A model generated the notes under the pieces. It was not told where the DNA came from. It saw nothing but the letters and a program-made list of their open reading frames with translations, and made no database searches. Below are positions 45,899 to 55,147 of a stretch of DNA of 64,000 bases, piece after piece (the stretch's first letter is position 1; the number at the start of each line of letters is the position of its first letter). Where the stretch lies: NCBI GenBank assembly GCA_902496275.1, contig CABVAC010000002.1, positions 41,895 to 105,894 of the forward strand, written 5' to 3'. The translations under genes were made by a program, and so were the position numbers. Origin of the DNA: an uncultured Collinsella sp. (GTDB taxonomy: Bacteria > Actinomycetota > Coriobacteriia > Coriobacteriales > Coriobacteriaceae).

Positions 45899-46825
45899 AT
45901 GGAAGCACAGGAAAACTCCCAGACTGAGCAGAATGCTCAGGCGCCCAAGAAGCGCGAGCTGGCGCTCGTATCGCGCAGCACCTATATCAAGGAGAAGGCG
46001 CTGCAGTGGATTTTCTTTGCCTGCGCGTTCTTGGCGGTTGTTACCGTCATCCTGATTTTTGTCTTTACCACGTACTCGGCGCTGCCCGTCTTTACCGACA
46101 TCGGTCTGGCGGACTTCTTTAGCTTTACGTGGGCGCCCTCTGAGGGTCACTACGGCATCGTGTCGCTGCTTGCCGGCTCGGGTCTGGTGACCGTCGGTGC
46201 GCTCGCCATGGGTGTGCCCCTAGGCGTGGGCACGGCCGTGTATCTGGTCGAGATCGCCAGCAAGCGCGTGCGCAAGCTCATCAGCCCTGCCGTTGACCTG
46301 TTGGCCGGCATCCCTTCTATCATCTATGGCTTCTTTGGCATGATCATCATCCGCCCGTTTATCGCACAACTGACCGGCGGTCTTGGTTTTGGCGCGCTGA
46401 CGGCGTGGTTCGTGCTCGCCATTATGATCGTGCCCACCATCACGACGCTTACCATCGATGCTCTCAATTCCATTCCCATGGGCATTCGCGAGGCATCGTA
46501 TGCCATGGGCGCCACCAAGTGGCAGACTATCTATAAGGTCGTGTTACCTGCCGCCAAGCTGGGTATCGTGGATGCGATCGTGCTGGGTATGGGCCGTGCC
46601 ATCGGCGAGACCATGGCCGTGCTCATGGTCGTGGGTAACGCCCCGGTTATTCCCGACAGCATTGCGAGCCCCATCTCGACGCTCACGAGCCAGATCGCGC
46701 TCGACATGAGCTATTCCTCGGGTCTGCACCGCTCGGCGCTGTTCGGCATGGGCGTGGTCCTGTTTATCATCTCCGCTGTGCTGGTGGGCATCGTCCGTCT
46801 GATTTCCAAGAAGAAGAGGGGGTAG
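45899..46825 (+). CDS. pstC: Phosphate ABC transporter permease PstC
   Basis: One of two membrane subunits of the Pst importer, 308 residues with six hydrophobic helices after a charged N-terminus. The EAA-type cytoplasmic loop that contacts PstB is seen in IREASYAMGATKWQTIYKVV. The ATG at 45899 has AGGGGAG upstream inside the end of pstS. Gene order pstSCAB-phoU is complete here. Confidence 0.95.
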   Translation: MEAQENSQTEQNAQAPKKRELALVSRSTYIKEKALQWIFFACAFLAVVTVILIFVFTTYSALPVFTDIGLADFFSFTWAPSEGHYGIVSLLAGSGLVTVGALAMGVPLGVGTAVYLVEIASKRVRKLISPAVDLLAGIPSIIYGFFGMIIIRPFIAQLTGGLGFGALTAWFVLAIMIVPTITTLTIDALNSIPMGIREASYAMGATKWQTIYKVVLPAAKLGIVDAIVLGMGRAIGETMAVLMVVGNAPVIPDSIASPISTLTSQIALDMSYSSGLHRSALFGMGVVLFIISAVLVGIVRLISKKKRG

Positions 46826-46828
46826 GCT

Positions 46829-47734
46829 ATGTCCGATTCCGTTGACACGACGGTCGATACGACCTCGTCGCGCGAGCGCATCAAGCGTGCCCTTTCCCAC
46901 GGCAAGAAGGGCCGCATCAACAAGGACCTGTCCAACAAGATCATGCTTGGCGTGTTCCGTGCCGCGGCATACATCACCACGCTGGTGCTGGTCGCTATCA
47001 TCGCCTACGTGGTCATTAACGGCCTGCCGCATATCTCGCTCGACTTTATCTTCGGTTGGCCCCAGGGCGTCAACGCCGAGGGCGGCATTTGGCCCACGAT
47101 CGTCTCGACCGTCTACGTGACGGCGCTCGCCATGCTTATCTGCACGCCGATCGCTGTGCTGGCAGCCGTCTATCTGGCCGAGTACGCCAAGCAGGGCAAG
47201 GTCGTCGAGCTCATTCGCTACGCTGCTGACGCTTTGGCCTCGGTGCCCTCCATCGTTATGGGCCTGTTTGGCTACGCCTTGTTTGTCGAGGCCATGGGCT
47301 TGGGCCTTTCGATGGTCTCGGCCGCTCTGGCGCTCGCGCTCTTGATGCTTCCCATCGTCATGCGCACCACCGAAGAGGCCATTCGCGCCGTTCCGCGCTA
47401 TATCCGTTGGGGCGCGTACGGCCTGGGCGCCACCAAGTGGCAGGTTGTCTCCAAGATTGTGCTTCCTTCTGCCTTTGGCCGTATTGCCACGGGCATCGTC
47501 CTCGCTATCGGTCGCGCCATTGGCGAGACCGCGGTGGTGCTCTACACCATGGGCCAAGCCATCAACCTGCCTATTTCTCCGCTCGATTCCGGCCGCCCCA
47601 TGACGGTTCACCTGTACCTGCTTGCCAACGACGGCATCAACATGAACGCAGCCTACGGCACCGCGCTCTTGCTGATGGTGATCATTCTGGCCTTCAACCT
47701 GTTTGCGCGCTTCCTGTCGCGCAAGCGTCGCTAG
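46829..47734 (+). CDS. pstA: Phosphate ABC transporter permease PstA
   Basis: Second membrane subunit of the Pst importer, 301 residues. The first about 45 residues are charged, then six hydrophobic helices follow. The ATPase-contact loop reads RYIRWGAYGLGATKWQVVSK. It starts three bases after pstC with GAGGGGG as ribosome site. Confidence 0.95.
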   Translation: MSDSVDTTVDTTSSRERIKRALSHGKKGRINKDLSNKIMLGVFRAAAYITTLVLVAIIAYVVINGLPHISLDFIFGWPQGVNAEGGIWPTIVSTVYVTALAMLICTPIAVLAAVYLAEYAKQGKVVELIRYAADALASVPSIVMGLFGYALFVEAMGLGLSMVSAALALALLMLPIVMRTTEEAIRAVPRYIRWGAYGLGATKWQVVSKIVLPSAFGRIATGIVLAIGRAIGETAVVLYTMGQAINLPISPLDSGRPMTVHLYLLANDGINMNAAYGTALLLMVIILAFNLFARFLSRKRR

Positions 47735-47746
47735 TTAAGGAGTCCC

Positions 47747-48550
<804 letters not shown>

Positions 48551-48642
48551 TCGGTGCGACTAGTCCCAAGCCGATCGGACCTAGTCCGGTGCGTATTCAC
48601 TGTGCGGGCGGCATGACCGCACCCAACTGATTGGAGTGAACC

Positions 48643-49500
48643 ATGCGCAAACTGTTTTCCCGTCAGCTCGTCGAGGCCCGTCACGAGATGCTGAGCATCT
48701 ATGAGGCCGTCGATCTGGCCCTCCACGATGCCGTGAAGGCCTATGTGACCGACGACCGCAAGCTCGCCACCAAGACCAAGAAGCGCACGCTTTCGATTGA
48801 CGCGCGCTGCGCCAACCTGGAGGCCGTCTGCTACAACCTGATCGCCACGCAGTCACCGGTCGCCTCCGACTTCCGCCTGCTTCAGACGATCATCTACGTC
48901 GACTTTAACCTGCAGCGCATGACCGATAAGGTCCGTCAGATCTGCCGTGCCACGCGTCATATGATCAAGGCCGACATCTCGCTGCCCAAGGAGCTTGTCG
49001 GCACGGTTGAGGCCGAGGCTGAGGCCGTCTACCAGGTGCTGGGCTCTTCGCTTTCTGCGCTCGTCACCAATGATATGTCCATCATCTGCAACCTGGCCGT
49101 CGAGGACGAGCCAGTGCACGCTGCCTACGAGAAGTTCTTCCGCACCTTTAACCGTATGGATACGGGCGACTTTATGGACGACGACAGCAACTATGACGAC
49201 CTGCGCCGCGCCATCATGGTTTCGCGCTACCTCGATCGCATCGCTTCCATTTCCATCGATGCCGCTTGCCGTCTGACCTTCCTGTTGACTGGTCAGCGTA
49301 TGAACGCCGGCGATATCGCCCGCACTGATGAGGACGAGCTCGAGAGCATGCGCGTGCCTTCGGGCGAGGGTGTTATCATGAGGCCCGCCGTCGACGCGCG
49401 TTACGTTGCCAAGGTGCCCGCCAACGAGGTCAGCGAGGGTCTTCGCTACCTGCTCGATCATCTTGAGGACGAGGACGATGGCGAGGACGACGAGGAGTAA
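48643..49500 (+). CDS. phoU: Phosphate regulator PhoU
   Basis: Cytoplasmic regulator linking Pst transport to phosphate signalling. It has 285 residues, longer than the usual 220-240 because of an acidic C-terminal extension of about 60 residues ending in a run of Asp and Glu. Two PhoU helical repeats are present, with metal-binding type E/D motifs such as CNLEAVCYNLIATQSP and the paired DRIASISIDAACR. No phoB/phoR pair lies in the window. A terminator hairpin follows. Confidence 0.9.
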   Translation: MRKLFSRQLVEARHEMLSIYEAVDLALHDAVKAYVTDDRKLATKTKKRTLSIDARCANLEAVCYNLIATQSPVASDFRLLQTIIYVDFNLQRMTDKVRQICRATRHMIKADISLPKELVGTVEAEAEAVYQVLGSSLSALVTNDMSIICNLAVEDEPVHAAYEKFFRTFNRMDTGDFMDDDSNYDDLRRAIMVSRYLDRIASISIDAACRLTFLLTGQRMNAGDIARTDEDELESMRVPSGEGVIMRPAVDARYVAKVPANEVSEGLRYLLDHLEDEDDGEDDEE

Positions 49501-49537
49501 GTGACCCCGTTCGTCGAAAGATTGTAAATACCTAAGT

Positions 49538-49572
49538 GAGCGCGGCCTTGCACATGCGGGACCGCGCTCTTG
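49538..49572 (+). terminator. Intrinsic terminator after phoU
   Basis: GAGCGCGG at 49538 pairs with CCGCGCTC at 49562, followed by a short TT-rich tail. It separates the phosphate operon from yggS. Confidence 0.65.
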
Positions 49573-49619
49573 CGTTAGCATGGGACTACTTGTTTGGCTG
49601 TCAGCGGAGGCGATTGGCA

Positions 49620-50357
49620 ATGGATAACTATTTGGACTTGATGCGCGCTCGCCGCGAGCAGATTCTGGAACGTTTTTATGCGGCGCTCGATCGCGCGGGC
49701 CGCCCCCACGACGCCGCGCGCCTCATTGCCGTGTCCAAGACCGTTGGTGTCGATGAGACTGTTGCTGCCATCCAGGCGGGGTATCGCCATTTTGCCGAGA
49801 ACCGCCCGCAGGAGCTGGTTCGCAAGCTCACGGGTCTGGCGGAGCATCCGGAGCTGCCCGAGGTGCGCTTCGATATGATCGGCAACCTGCAGACCAATAA
49901 GATCAATGCGGTGCTGGGCTCAGCCGAGCTGATTCACTCGGTGGGTTCGCTGCATCTGGCACAGGCGATCTCGAGCCGTGCTGTCCGCAAGATTGAGGCA
50001 GGCGAGCTCGCCGGCCCCCAGCGTGTGCTCATCGAGGTCAATGTGAGTGGTGAGGAGTCGAAGGGAGGCTTTTCGCCCGATGAGATTCGCGCCGCCGCGG
50101 GTGAGCTTGCGGAACTTGAGGGAATTTGCGTACAGGGGCTTATGACTATGGCGCCCCGGGGGAATAAGGATGTGGCACGCCGCACCTTTGCGGGGCTTCG
50201 TGAGCTGAGGGATGAGCTGGAGGCTGCGCATCCCGATTTGAACCTGCCTGAGCTTTCCTGCGGCATGAGCGAGGACTTTGAGCCTGCCCTTGAGGAGGGC
50301 TCTACGCTCGTTCGCCTGGGCAGGGTAGTATTTAGCCCGGAGTTTGCAGTAAAATAA
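49620..50357 (+). CDS. YggS family PLP homeostasis protein
   Basis: A 245-residue single-domain PLP-binding TIM-barrel protein of the YggS/YlmE/PROSC group, involved in pyridoxal phosphate balance. The PLP lysine is in LIAVSKTVGVDET, followed by FAENRPQELVRK, FDMIGNLQTNKI, VNVSGEESKGGF, GLMTMAPRG and CGMSEDFEPALEEG. ATG at 49620 has GCGGAGG upstream; the frame extends to 49536 without a better start. It resumes the usual order yggS-sepF-yggT-divIVA after the inserted pst operon. Confidence 0.93.
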   Translation: MDNYLDLMRARREQILERFYAALDRAGRPHDAARLIAVSKTVGVDETVAAIQAGYRHFAENRPQELVRKLTGLAEHPELPEVRFDMIGNLQTNKINAVLGSAELIHSVGSLHLAQAISSRAVRKIEAGELAGPQRVLIEVNVSGEESKGGFSPDEIRAAAGELAELEGICVQGLMTMAPRGNKDVARRTFAGLRELRDELEAAHPDLNLPELSCGMSEDFEPALEEGSTLVRLGRVVFSPEFAVK

Positions 50358-50417
50358 GGCTCTGAAGTGCGCACTGATTATCGGGGCGCCTGCACTAAAC
50401 CGCGAGAGGACACAACC

Positions 50418-51140
50418 ATGGGCTTCCTTGACGAGATTAAAAATAAGATGCACCTGGGCGGCCAGCAGGGTTACGACCAGGGTTATGGCCAGGACGACGA
50501 CTACGGCTACGATGACGGCTATGACGATAGTTATCAGGGCAACGGCTACGGCGGTGCTTCGGGCGAGGGCTTCTACACCCAAGACGAGCCGAGCAACGGC
50601 CTGCTTGGTCAGACGCGCCGCGGTGAAGCTGAGTCGGTTGCCGTGTATACGCGCTCCGGTCAGCTGGTCGGCGATGACTCCCGCCATGCCACGACGTATA
50701 ACCCGCCTTCGCGCTCGCAGGACAGTGTTGCGAGCGGTTATCGTCCTGGTGCCTATGACACGCCGTCGAGCTACGCCGAGAACACCCGCGCCCGTGCCGC
50801 CGCTGCGCCCGCGCCTGCACCGAGTGATGCCTCGGCCTATGCGAGCAATATCATCAACGCCACGCCGCAGCTGCCGGCCTATGTCCTGCGCCCCGAGAGC
50901 TATGACGACGTGGAGACCGTGGTGCGCCGCGTTCGCACCAAGCAGCCTGTCGCACTGATTTTTGTGGGCGTACGCACCGAAGTTGCTAAGCGCGTCTTGG
51001 ACTTCTCTTACGGCTTTGCCTGCGGTCTGGGTGCCACGGTCAAGGAGGTGGGCGACCGCGTGTTCATGGTGCTGCCCGCCGGCTGCGAGGTCAAAGATTC
51101 CGATCTCAAGAAGCTTCGTGCCGACGGCTACCTTAAGTAA
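50418..51140 (+). CDS. sepF: Cell division protein SepF
   Basis: Membrane-binding partner that anchors and bundles FtsZ; it does this work in bacteria lacking FtsA. It has 240 residues. An amphipathic N-terminal helix (MGFLDEIKNKMHL) is followed by a low-complexity Tyr/Gly/Asp and Ala/Pro/Ser-rich linker of about 130 residues and the C-terminal SepF domain with LRPESYDDVETVV, ALIFVGVRTEVAKRVLDF, GLGATVKEVGDRVFMVLP. ATG at 50418 has GAGAGGAC upstream. Confidence 0.94.
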   Translation: MGFLDEIKNKMHLGGQQGYDQGYGQDDDYGYDDGYDDSYQGNGYGGASGEGFYTQDEPSNGLLGQTRRGEAESVAVYTRSGQLVGDDSRHATTYNPPSRSQDSVASGYRPGAYDTPSSYAENTRARAAAAPAPAPSDASAYASNIINATPQLPAYVLRPESYDDVETVVRRVRTKQPVALIFVGVRTEVAKRVLDFSYGFACGLGATVKEVGDRVFMVLPAGCEVKDSDLKKLRADGYLK

Positions 51141-51161
51141 AGACAAGACGAGGAGATTCCC

Positions 51162-51443
51162 ATCAACATCTACACTATCGTCCAGCTGGTCAACACGCTG
51201 TTCAACTTCTATTCCACGCTCATTGTCGTCTACTGCTTTATGACGTGGATTCCCATGAAGCAGGGTGGTTTGCTTCAGGATATTGCTGCGGTGCTCGATA
51301 GCGTGTGCGGTCCGTGGCTCAACCTGTTCCGTCGTTTCATCCCGCCGATGGGCGGTATCGATTTTTCGCCGGTCGTTGCGATTATTGCGTTGCAGTTGGT
51401 GCAGAGGCTGGTTCTGCAGCTTCTTATAGGTATACTCGTATAG
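51162..51443 (+). CDS. YggT family membrane protein, apparent ATC start codon
   Basis: A 93-residue integral membrane protein of the YggT/YlmG family, with two hydrophobic segments and the family pattern CFMTWIPM followed by NLFRRFIPPMGGIDFSPVVA. It sits in its usual place between sepF and divIVA. There is no ATG, GTG or TTG in frame at the expected start. The frame opens after the sepF stop and reads ATC-AAC-ATC-TAC, with AGGAG six bases before the ATC at 51162. The only in-frame ATG at 51240 would remove the first membrane segment. Either a rare AUC start or a point change from ATG is needed. Confidence 0.8.
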   Translation: MNIYTIVQLVNTLFNFYSTLIVVYCFMTWIPMKQGGLLQDIAAVLDSVCGPWLNLFRRFIPPMGGIDFSPVVAIIALQLVQRLVLQLLIGILV

Positions 51444-51504
51444 AACTGACTTAGTAACTTACGTCGGGCGTGTAGCGCCGAGGCGATGAAAAAGGAGACT
51501 TGTT

Positions 51505-52179
51505 ATGGCTATTACCCCTGCAGACATCCAGGCTCAGACTTTCTCTGAGGCCAAGCGTGGCTACGATCCCGCCGAGGTCGACGTCTTCTTGGAGACGCTG
51601 TCCTCCGAGGTTGACGCTATGCTCGCTAAGATCGTCGACCTTAAGGGTCGCCTGACTGCTACCGAGCAGCAGCTTGCCGATGCGCAGGCTCAGCTTGCCC
51701 AGGCTCAGGATGCCACCGCCCAAGCCGTTCCTGCCGCCCCCGTGGCTGCTCCCGCCCCTGACTTCTCCGCTCAGGAGCGCCAGATTTCCGCTGCCCTGAT
51801 CGCTGCCCAGCAGACCGCTGAGACCATCGTCAACGATGCCAACGAGAACGCTGAGCGTATCCGCAACGAGGCTGACGCTAAGGCACGCGAGGTTATCCGC
51901 CAGGCTCTGACCGAGAAGCAGGCCGAGCTCGAGGAGATCGATCGTCTCAAGGCTTCCCGCGAGGAGTTCAAGGCCGAGTACCTCAAGCTCATCCAGCACT
52001 TCATGGACGATGCCCAGAACTCCTTCCCGGCCGACCTCATGGCCTCCACGCCGGTCGGTTCTGCCGCTTCTCCTGCGGTGACTGTTCCCGCCGAGCCGCT
52101 GCCCGTCGCTGACCCGGTTGTCCCCGTGGCCGATCCCTTCGCCCCGATCGACAACTTTGCCGCCGACGACCTGGACTAG
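51505..52179 (+). CDS. divIVA: DivIVA family polar/septal coiled-coil protein
   Basis: A 224-residue DivIVA/Wag31-type protein that recognises curved membrane at poles and septa. The N-terminal domain is clear: ITPADIQAQTFSEAKRGYDP then EVDVFLETL. A long Ala/Gln/Glu coiled coil follows, interrupted by a Pro/Ala linker at about residues 72-90. The tail is Pro/Ala/Val-rich. ATG has AAAAGGAGA upstream. A terminator follows and closes the division region. Confidence 0.94.
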   Translation: MAITPADIQAQTFSEAKRGYDPAEVDVFLETLSSEVDAMLAKIVDLKGRLTATEQQLADAQAQLAQAQDATAQAVPAAPVAAPAPDFSAQERQISAALIAAQQTAETIVNDANENAERIRNEADAKAREVIRQALTEKQAELEEIDRLKASREEFKAEYLKLIQHFMDDAQNSFPADLMASTPVGSAASPAVTVPAEPLPVADPVVPVADPFAPIDNFAADDLD

Positions 52180-52208
52180 CATCAGAGCTACAATCTAGTG
52201 TCCTTAAG

Positions 52209-52237
52209 AGGAGCTCGCACCTGCGGGCTCCTTTTTT
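52209..52237 (+). terminator. Intrinsic terminator after divIVA
   Basis: AGGAGC at 52209 pairs with GCTCCT at 52227, followed by TTTTTT. Confidence 0.85.
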
Positions 52238-52255
52238 GTGGCTGTATACGGGTTG

Positions 52256-52300
52256 GGAAACAAAACGCCGAGCTCTGCATGCGATAGGACAGAACTCGGC
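52256..52300 (-). terminator. Terminator after the nitroreductase gene
   Basis: GCCGAGCTCTG at 52267 and CAGAACTCGGC at 52290 pair with one G-T. On the minus strand the stem is followed by GTTTTGTTT. A second hairpin (GTAGTTTTT with AAAAACTAC, 52320-52347) overlaps the stop codon. Confidence 0.7.
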
Positions 52301-52344
52301 GAAGGGCGCGTGGTAAAAGGTAGTTTTTAAGGTATGTCTAAAAA

Positions 52345-52875
52345 CTACTTGAGGAGGAAGTTGGAGAGGGGAATAGTGCGGGCCTCGCGATGCTCGGGAT
52401 CGGCGATGTGGTCGGCGGGATAGCCACAGACGAGCATGTGATAGGGATAGACGCCCTTGGGCAGATTGAACTGCTCCTGTGCCACCTCAGGCTTAAAATG
52501 GCATACCCAGCACGTTCCCAGGCCCTGCTCGGTGGCCTCCATCATCATCTGATCACACACGATTGAGGTGTCGATTTCACTAGAATTCATCTGGTCATAC
52601 GGGCGCACCCAAGCATCACCGGTAACGCTGCAAATAAGGAAGACAAGCGGGGCGCCAAAGATAGACTCATCACGAGCAAACCGAGGCTGACAAGCAGCTG
52701 CCTTCTCCAGAAGCTCAGGCGTATCCAACACCATCACACGGGTTGGATGATTATTACAAGCAGAAGGAGCAATACGCCCAGCCTCAACAATGGCATCCAC
52801 AACAGCTTGCTCAACAGAACGATCCTGAAATTCACGACAAGAATACCGACCCCGAGCCAGATCCAAATACCCCAT
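52345..52875 (-). CDS. Nitroreductase family protein
   Basis: A small FMN-binding nitroreductase-like protein of 176 residues. FMN contacts are suggested by RGRYSCREFQDR near the N-terminus, GRIAPSACNNHPTRV and the late EQGLGTCWV. Substrate unknown. ATG at 52875 has TTGGAGGG upstream and begins at MGYLDLARGRYS; the longer frame to 52938 is not supported. Codon use changes within the gene: the first about 75 codons prefer T-ending codons, unlike the GC-ending neighbours. The upstream non-coding DNA is similarly atypical. Confidence 0.88.
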   Translation of the reverse strand: MGYLDLARGRYSCREFQDRSVEQAVVDAIVEAGRIAPSACNNHPTRVMVLDTPELLEKAAACQPRFARDESIFGAPLVFLICSVTGDAWVRPYDQMNSSEIDTSIVCDQMMMEATEQGLGTCWVCHFKPEVAQEQFNLPKGVYPYHMLVCGYPADHIADPEHREARTIPLSNFLLK

Positions 52876-53043
52876 AACCAAACCCTCCAAAGTCAGCAAA
52901 TCAATCCAAGGTAAACCAAAGGGTACCCAAACCCCCATCCACCCAAACGCCCACCGAATACCAAAGTGTTCAATTGGGTATTAAAGGCCCCCTCGGCCAA
53001 CCCCCCCCATTGCGCTCTAACTATCAGCCAAAGTTCCAATGGT
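52876..53043. other. Upstream region of the nitroreductase gene
   Basis: Non-coding DNA, C-rich on the plus strand. At about 52957-52982 an inverted repeat AATACC...GGGTATT encloses an AT-rich centre and could be an operator for the minus-strand nitroreductase. No regulator gene is adjacent. Confidence 0.4.
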
Positions 53044-53151
53044 GGTACGTAAGGCGAAGGGCCGGCCACGGTTTACTTTCGAACGACTCTGCAAAGCAGC
53101 CGGAGTGAGAAAGCAAACCGTGGCCGGCCCTTCGCCGCCGGGACACGTACC
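53044..53151. repeat. Nested palindrome, 22-bp perfect arms
   Basis: Perfect 22-bp arms lie at 53053-53074 and 53115-53136, with further outer pairing GGTACGT (53044) to ACGTACC (53145) and inner CTTTC/GAAAG and CTCTGC-AAA-GCAG pairing. It lies just after the stop of the minus-strand DUF47 gene. Confidence 0.9.
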
Positions 53152-53156
53152 CCCAA

Positions 53157-53780
53157 TTAACTGTTCTTCATGACAATCGAATCCACAACATCGGCCACAT
53201 TCTCACAGCAGTCAGCGCAGTACTCCAGGAAGGCGTATACGTCACGCCAGGCGATGACCTCGAGCGGGTCCTTGCCGTTAACGTGCAGGTTGCGCATGGC
53301 GTTGATATAGAGCTCGTCGGCTTCGGACTCGATGGTGTTGATCTGGATGACGAGTTCGCGCAGGGTCTTGGACTTGCGGTAGTTGGGCAGCTCGACCATC
53401 AGGTCTTTCATGGCGCGGCAGGCGTCAGTCACCTTGTGGGCGATCACGATGGCATCGGGATGGATGCTCTGGATGTTGGTGAAGTAGACGCGCTGCACGA
53501 CGCCCTCGATGCGGTCGAGCACGGTGTCGAGCGAGCAGCTCATCAGGTCCAGATCCTCGCGCTCAAGCGGGGTGATAAAGGCGGTGAGCAGGGCGTCCTC
53601 AAGCTCATGGTGCTTCTTGTCGGCCGCATGCTCGATCGCATGCATCTTGTCGAGCATATCGTGAATCTTTGCGGGATCGAAGTTCTCGAAAATCTTGGTA
53701 AGCAGCTCGGCGGCCTGGACGGCGAGGTCGGCGCAGGCGACGTAGTTGTCAAAGTAGAACGAATCGGGTTTCTTTGCCAT
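53157..53780 (-). CDS. DUF47 (PhoU-like) protein, Pit partner
   Basis: A 207-residue all-helical DUF47 protein, the PhoU-like family usually encoded beside Pit phosphate permeases and thought to modulate them. It has the family patterns AAELLTKIFENFD, MHAIEHAADKKHHE, TPLEREDLDLMS and LEYCADCCENVADVVDSIV. It lies 67 bp downstream of pit on the same strand, so the two are likely one transcript. The ATG follows CGAAAGGA. Confidence 0.92.
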   Translation of the reverse strand: MAKKPDSFYFDNYVACADLAVQAAELLTKIFENFDPAKIHDMLDKMHAIEHAADKKHHELEDALLTAFITPLEREDLDLMSCSLDTVLDRIEGVVQRVYFTNIQSIHPDAIVIAHKVTDACRAMKDLMVELPNYRKSKTLRELVIQINTIESEADELYINAMRNLHVNGKDPLEVIAWRDVYAFLEYCADCCENVADVVDSIVMKNS

Positions 53781-53847
53781 GAGTGGGTCCTTTCGAGGCG
53801 AAGACGGGTGGGCGAGGTGTTACGGTCCGGATGGACGTTCGGTTTGA

Positions 53848-54897
53848 CTAGAGGAACATCATGAACAGCTTGGCCATGACAAAGCTGATGAGTCCGCAGG
53901 CGGGGAAGGTGAAGAACCAGGTGAACATCATGTCCTTGACGACGCCGAAGTTGATGGCCGAGAGGCGTTTGACGGCACCGACGCCCATGATGGCGCAGGT
54001 CTTGATGTGCGTGGAGGACACGGGGATGCCGGTAAGGGTGGCAAGCAGCAGGTTCGCGGCGCCCGCCAGGTCGGCGGAGAAGCCCTGGTACTTTTCGAGC
54101 TTGACCATGCTCTGGCCAACGGACTTGATGATGCGCTCGCCGCCCACGCTGGTGCCGATGCCCATGGTGGCCGAGCATAGCAGCATAATCCAGATGGGGA
54201 TGCCGGCATCGCCGACGCTCGTCTGGCCGCTGGCAAAGGCCACGCCTAAAAAGAGCACGCCGATGAACTTCTGTCCATCCTGCGCGCCGTGCATAAAGCT
54301 CATGGCCGCAGCGCTCGCGATCTGAGCGTATTTAAAGAAGACATTGGCACGTCGCCTGTTGGCGGCGGCGAAAAGAATCGAGACGAGCTTGCACAGGACC
54401 CAGCCCATGACAAAGCCCAGACCGATGGAGAGCGCCAGGCCGTAGATGACCTTCATCCACTCGTGGACGTTGACGCTGCTCGCACCGCCGAGGGCGATGG
54501 CGGCACCGGTCAGGCCGGCGATAAGGCTGTGGCTTTGCGAGGTGGGGATGCCAAAACGCGACGCTGTGGCGCCGTAGACGACGATGGAGAACAGCGCCGC
54601 GCAGAGGCACGCGAGTGCCATGGTGCTGTTTCCGCCAAAGTCGACAATATGGGAGATGGTGTTGGCGACGCTCGCGTTAAAGTGCGTCATGATGAGCACG
54701 CCCAAGAAGTTGAATGCGGCACTCATGAGAATAGCGGCGCGGGCGGGCATGCAACGCGTAGTGACGCAGGTCGCGATGGCGTTGGGTGCGTCGGTCCATC
54801 CATTGACGAAGATGGCGCCGAGCGCGAGGATCACGGTGACGGCAAGGACTGGGTTCGACACAAGTTGGCCGAGGAAGGTTGAGAACGTTACGTCCAT
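53848..54897 (-). CDS. pit: PiT family inorganic phosphate permease
   Basis: A low-affinity phosphate:cation symporter of 349 residues with about ten hydrophobic helices. The duplicated PiT signature is visible: GWTDAPNAIATCVTTR in the first half and MSFMHGAQDGQKFIGV in the second, each with the conserved Asn/Gly-Ala pattern; SQSHSLIAGLTGA is also typical. It has a high-affinity counterpart (pst) 8 kb away. The ribosome site before ATG 54897 is weak (GAGAAAG). Confidence 0.95.
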   Translation of the reverse strand: MDVTFSTFLGQLVSNPVLAVTVILALGAIFVNGWTDAPNAIATCVTTRCMPARAAILMSAAFNFLGVLIMTHFNASVANTISHIVDFGGNSTMALACLCAALFSIVVYGATASRFGIPTSQSHSLIAGLTGAAIALGGASSVNVHEWMKVIYGLALSIGLGFVMGWVLCKLVSILFAAANRRRANVFFKYAQIASAAAMSFMHGAQDGQKFIGVLFLGVAFASGQTSVGDAGIPIWIMLLCSATMGIGTSVGGERIIKSVGQSMVKLEKYQGFSADLAGAANLLLATLTGIPVSSTHIKTCAIMGVGAVKRLSAINFGVVKDMMFTWFFTFPACGLISFVMAKLFMMFL

Positions 54898-55110
54898 ATA
54901 TGGGCTTTCTCGAAGTTTGCAGGCACGTTACAGAAACATGATAAATCGTATCACCTCCTGCGGGTTTCTTTACCGAGTTCTGATGGGAGCAGTGAATTTT
55001 TTGGCACTAAAAATGAATATTAGCCCTGTTGACCGTGGGTGTTCTTTTTGCTAACACACCATGAGGACACGTGCGCGCGCCCCAACACCCCAAAACCACA
55101 GCCTGTTCGC
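54898..55110. other. Divergent intergenic region, pit and the 55148 gene
   Basis: About 210 bp of mixed composition with no coding frame. It should contain the pit promoter on the minus strand; no clear hexamers stand out. Confidence 0.35.
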
Positions 55111-55140
55111 TTTACAACATGCAAACATGCGTTCGATAAT
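55111..55140 (+). promoter_or_regulatory. Promoter with SOS-box-like element
   Basis: TTTACA (55111-55116) and GATAAT (55135-55140) are 18 bp apart, one mismatch each from consensus. The spacer contains CAAACATGCGTTCGA, with a perfect GTTCGA half of the actinobacterial LexA box and a degenerate other half. The predicted transcript start falls at the ATG at 55148, so the mRNA may be leaderless. Confidence 0.45.
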
Positions 55141-55147
55141 AGGAGGC

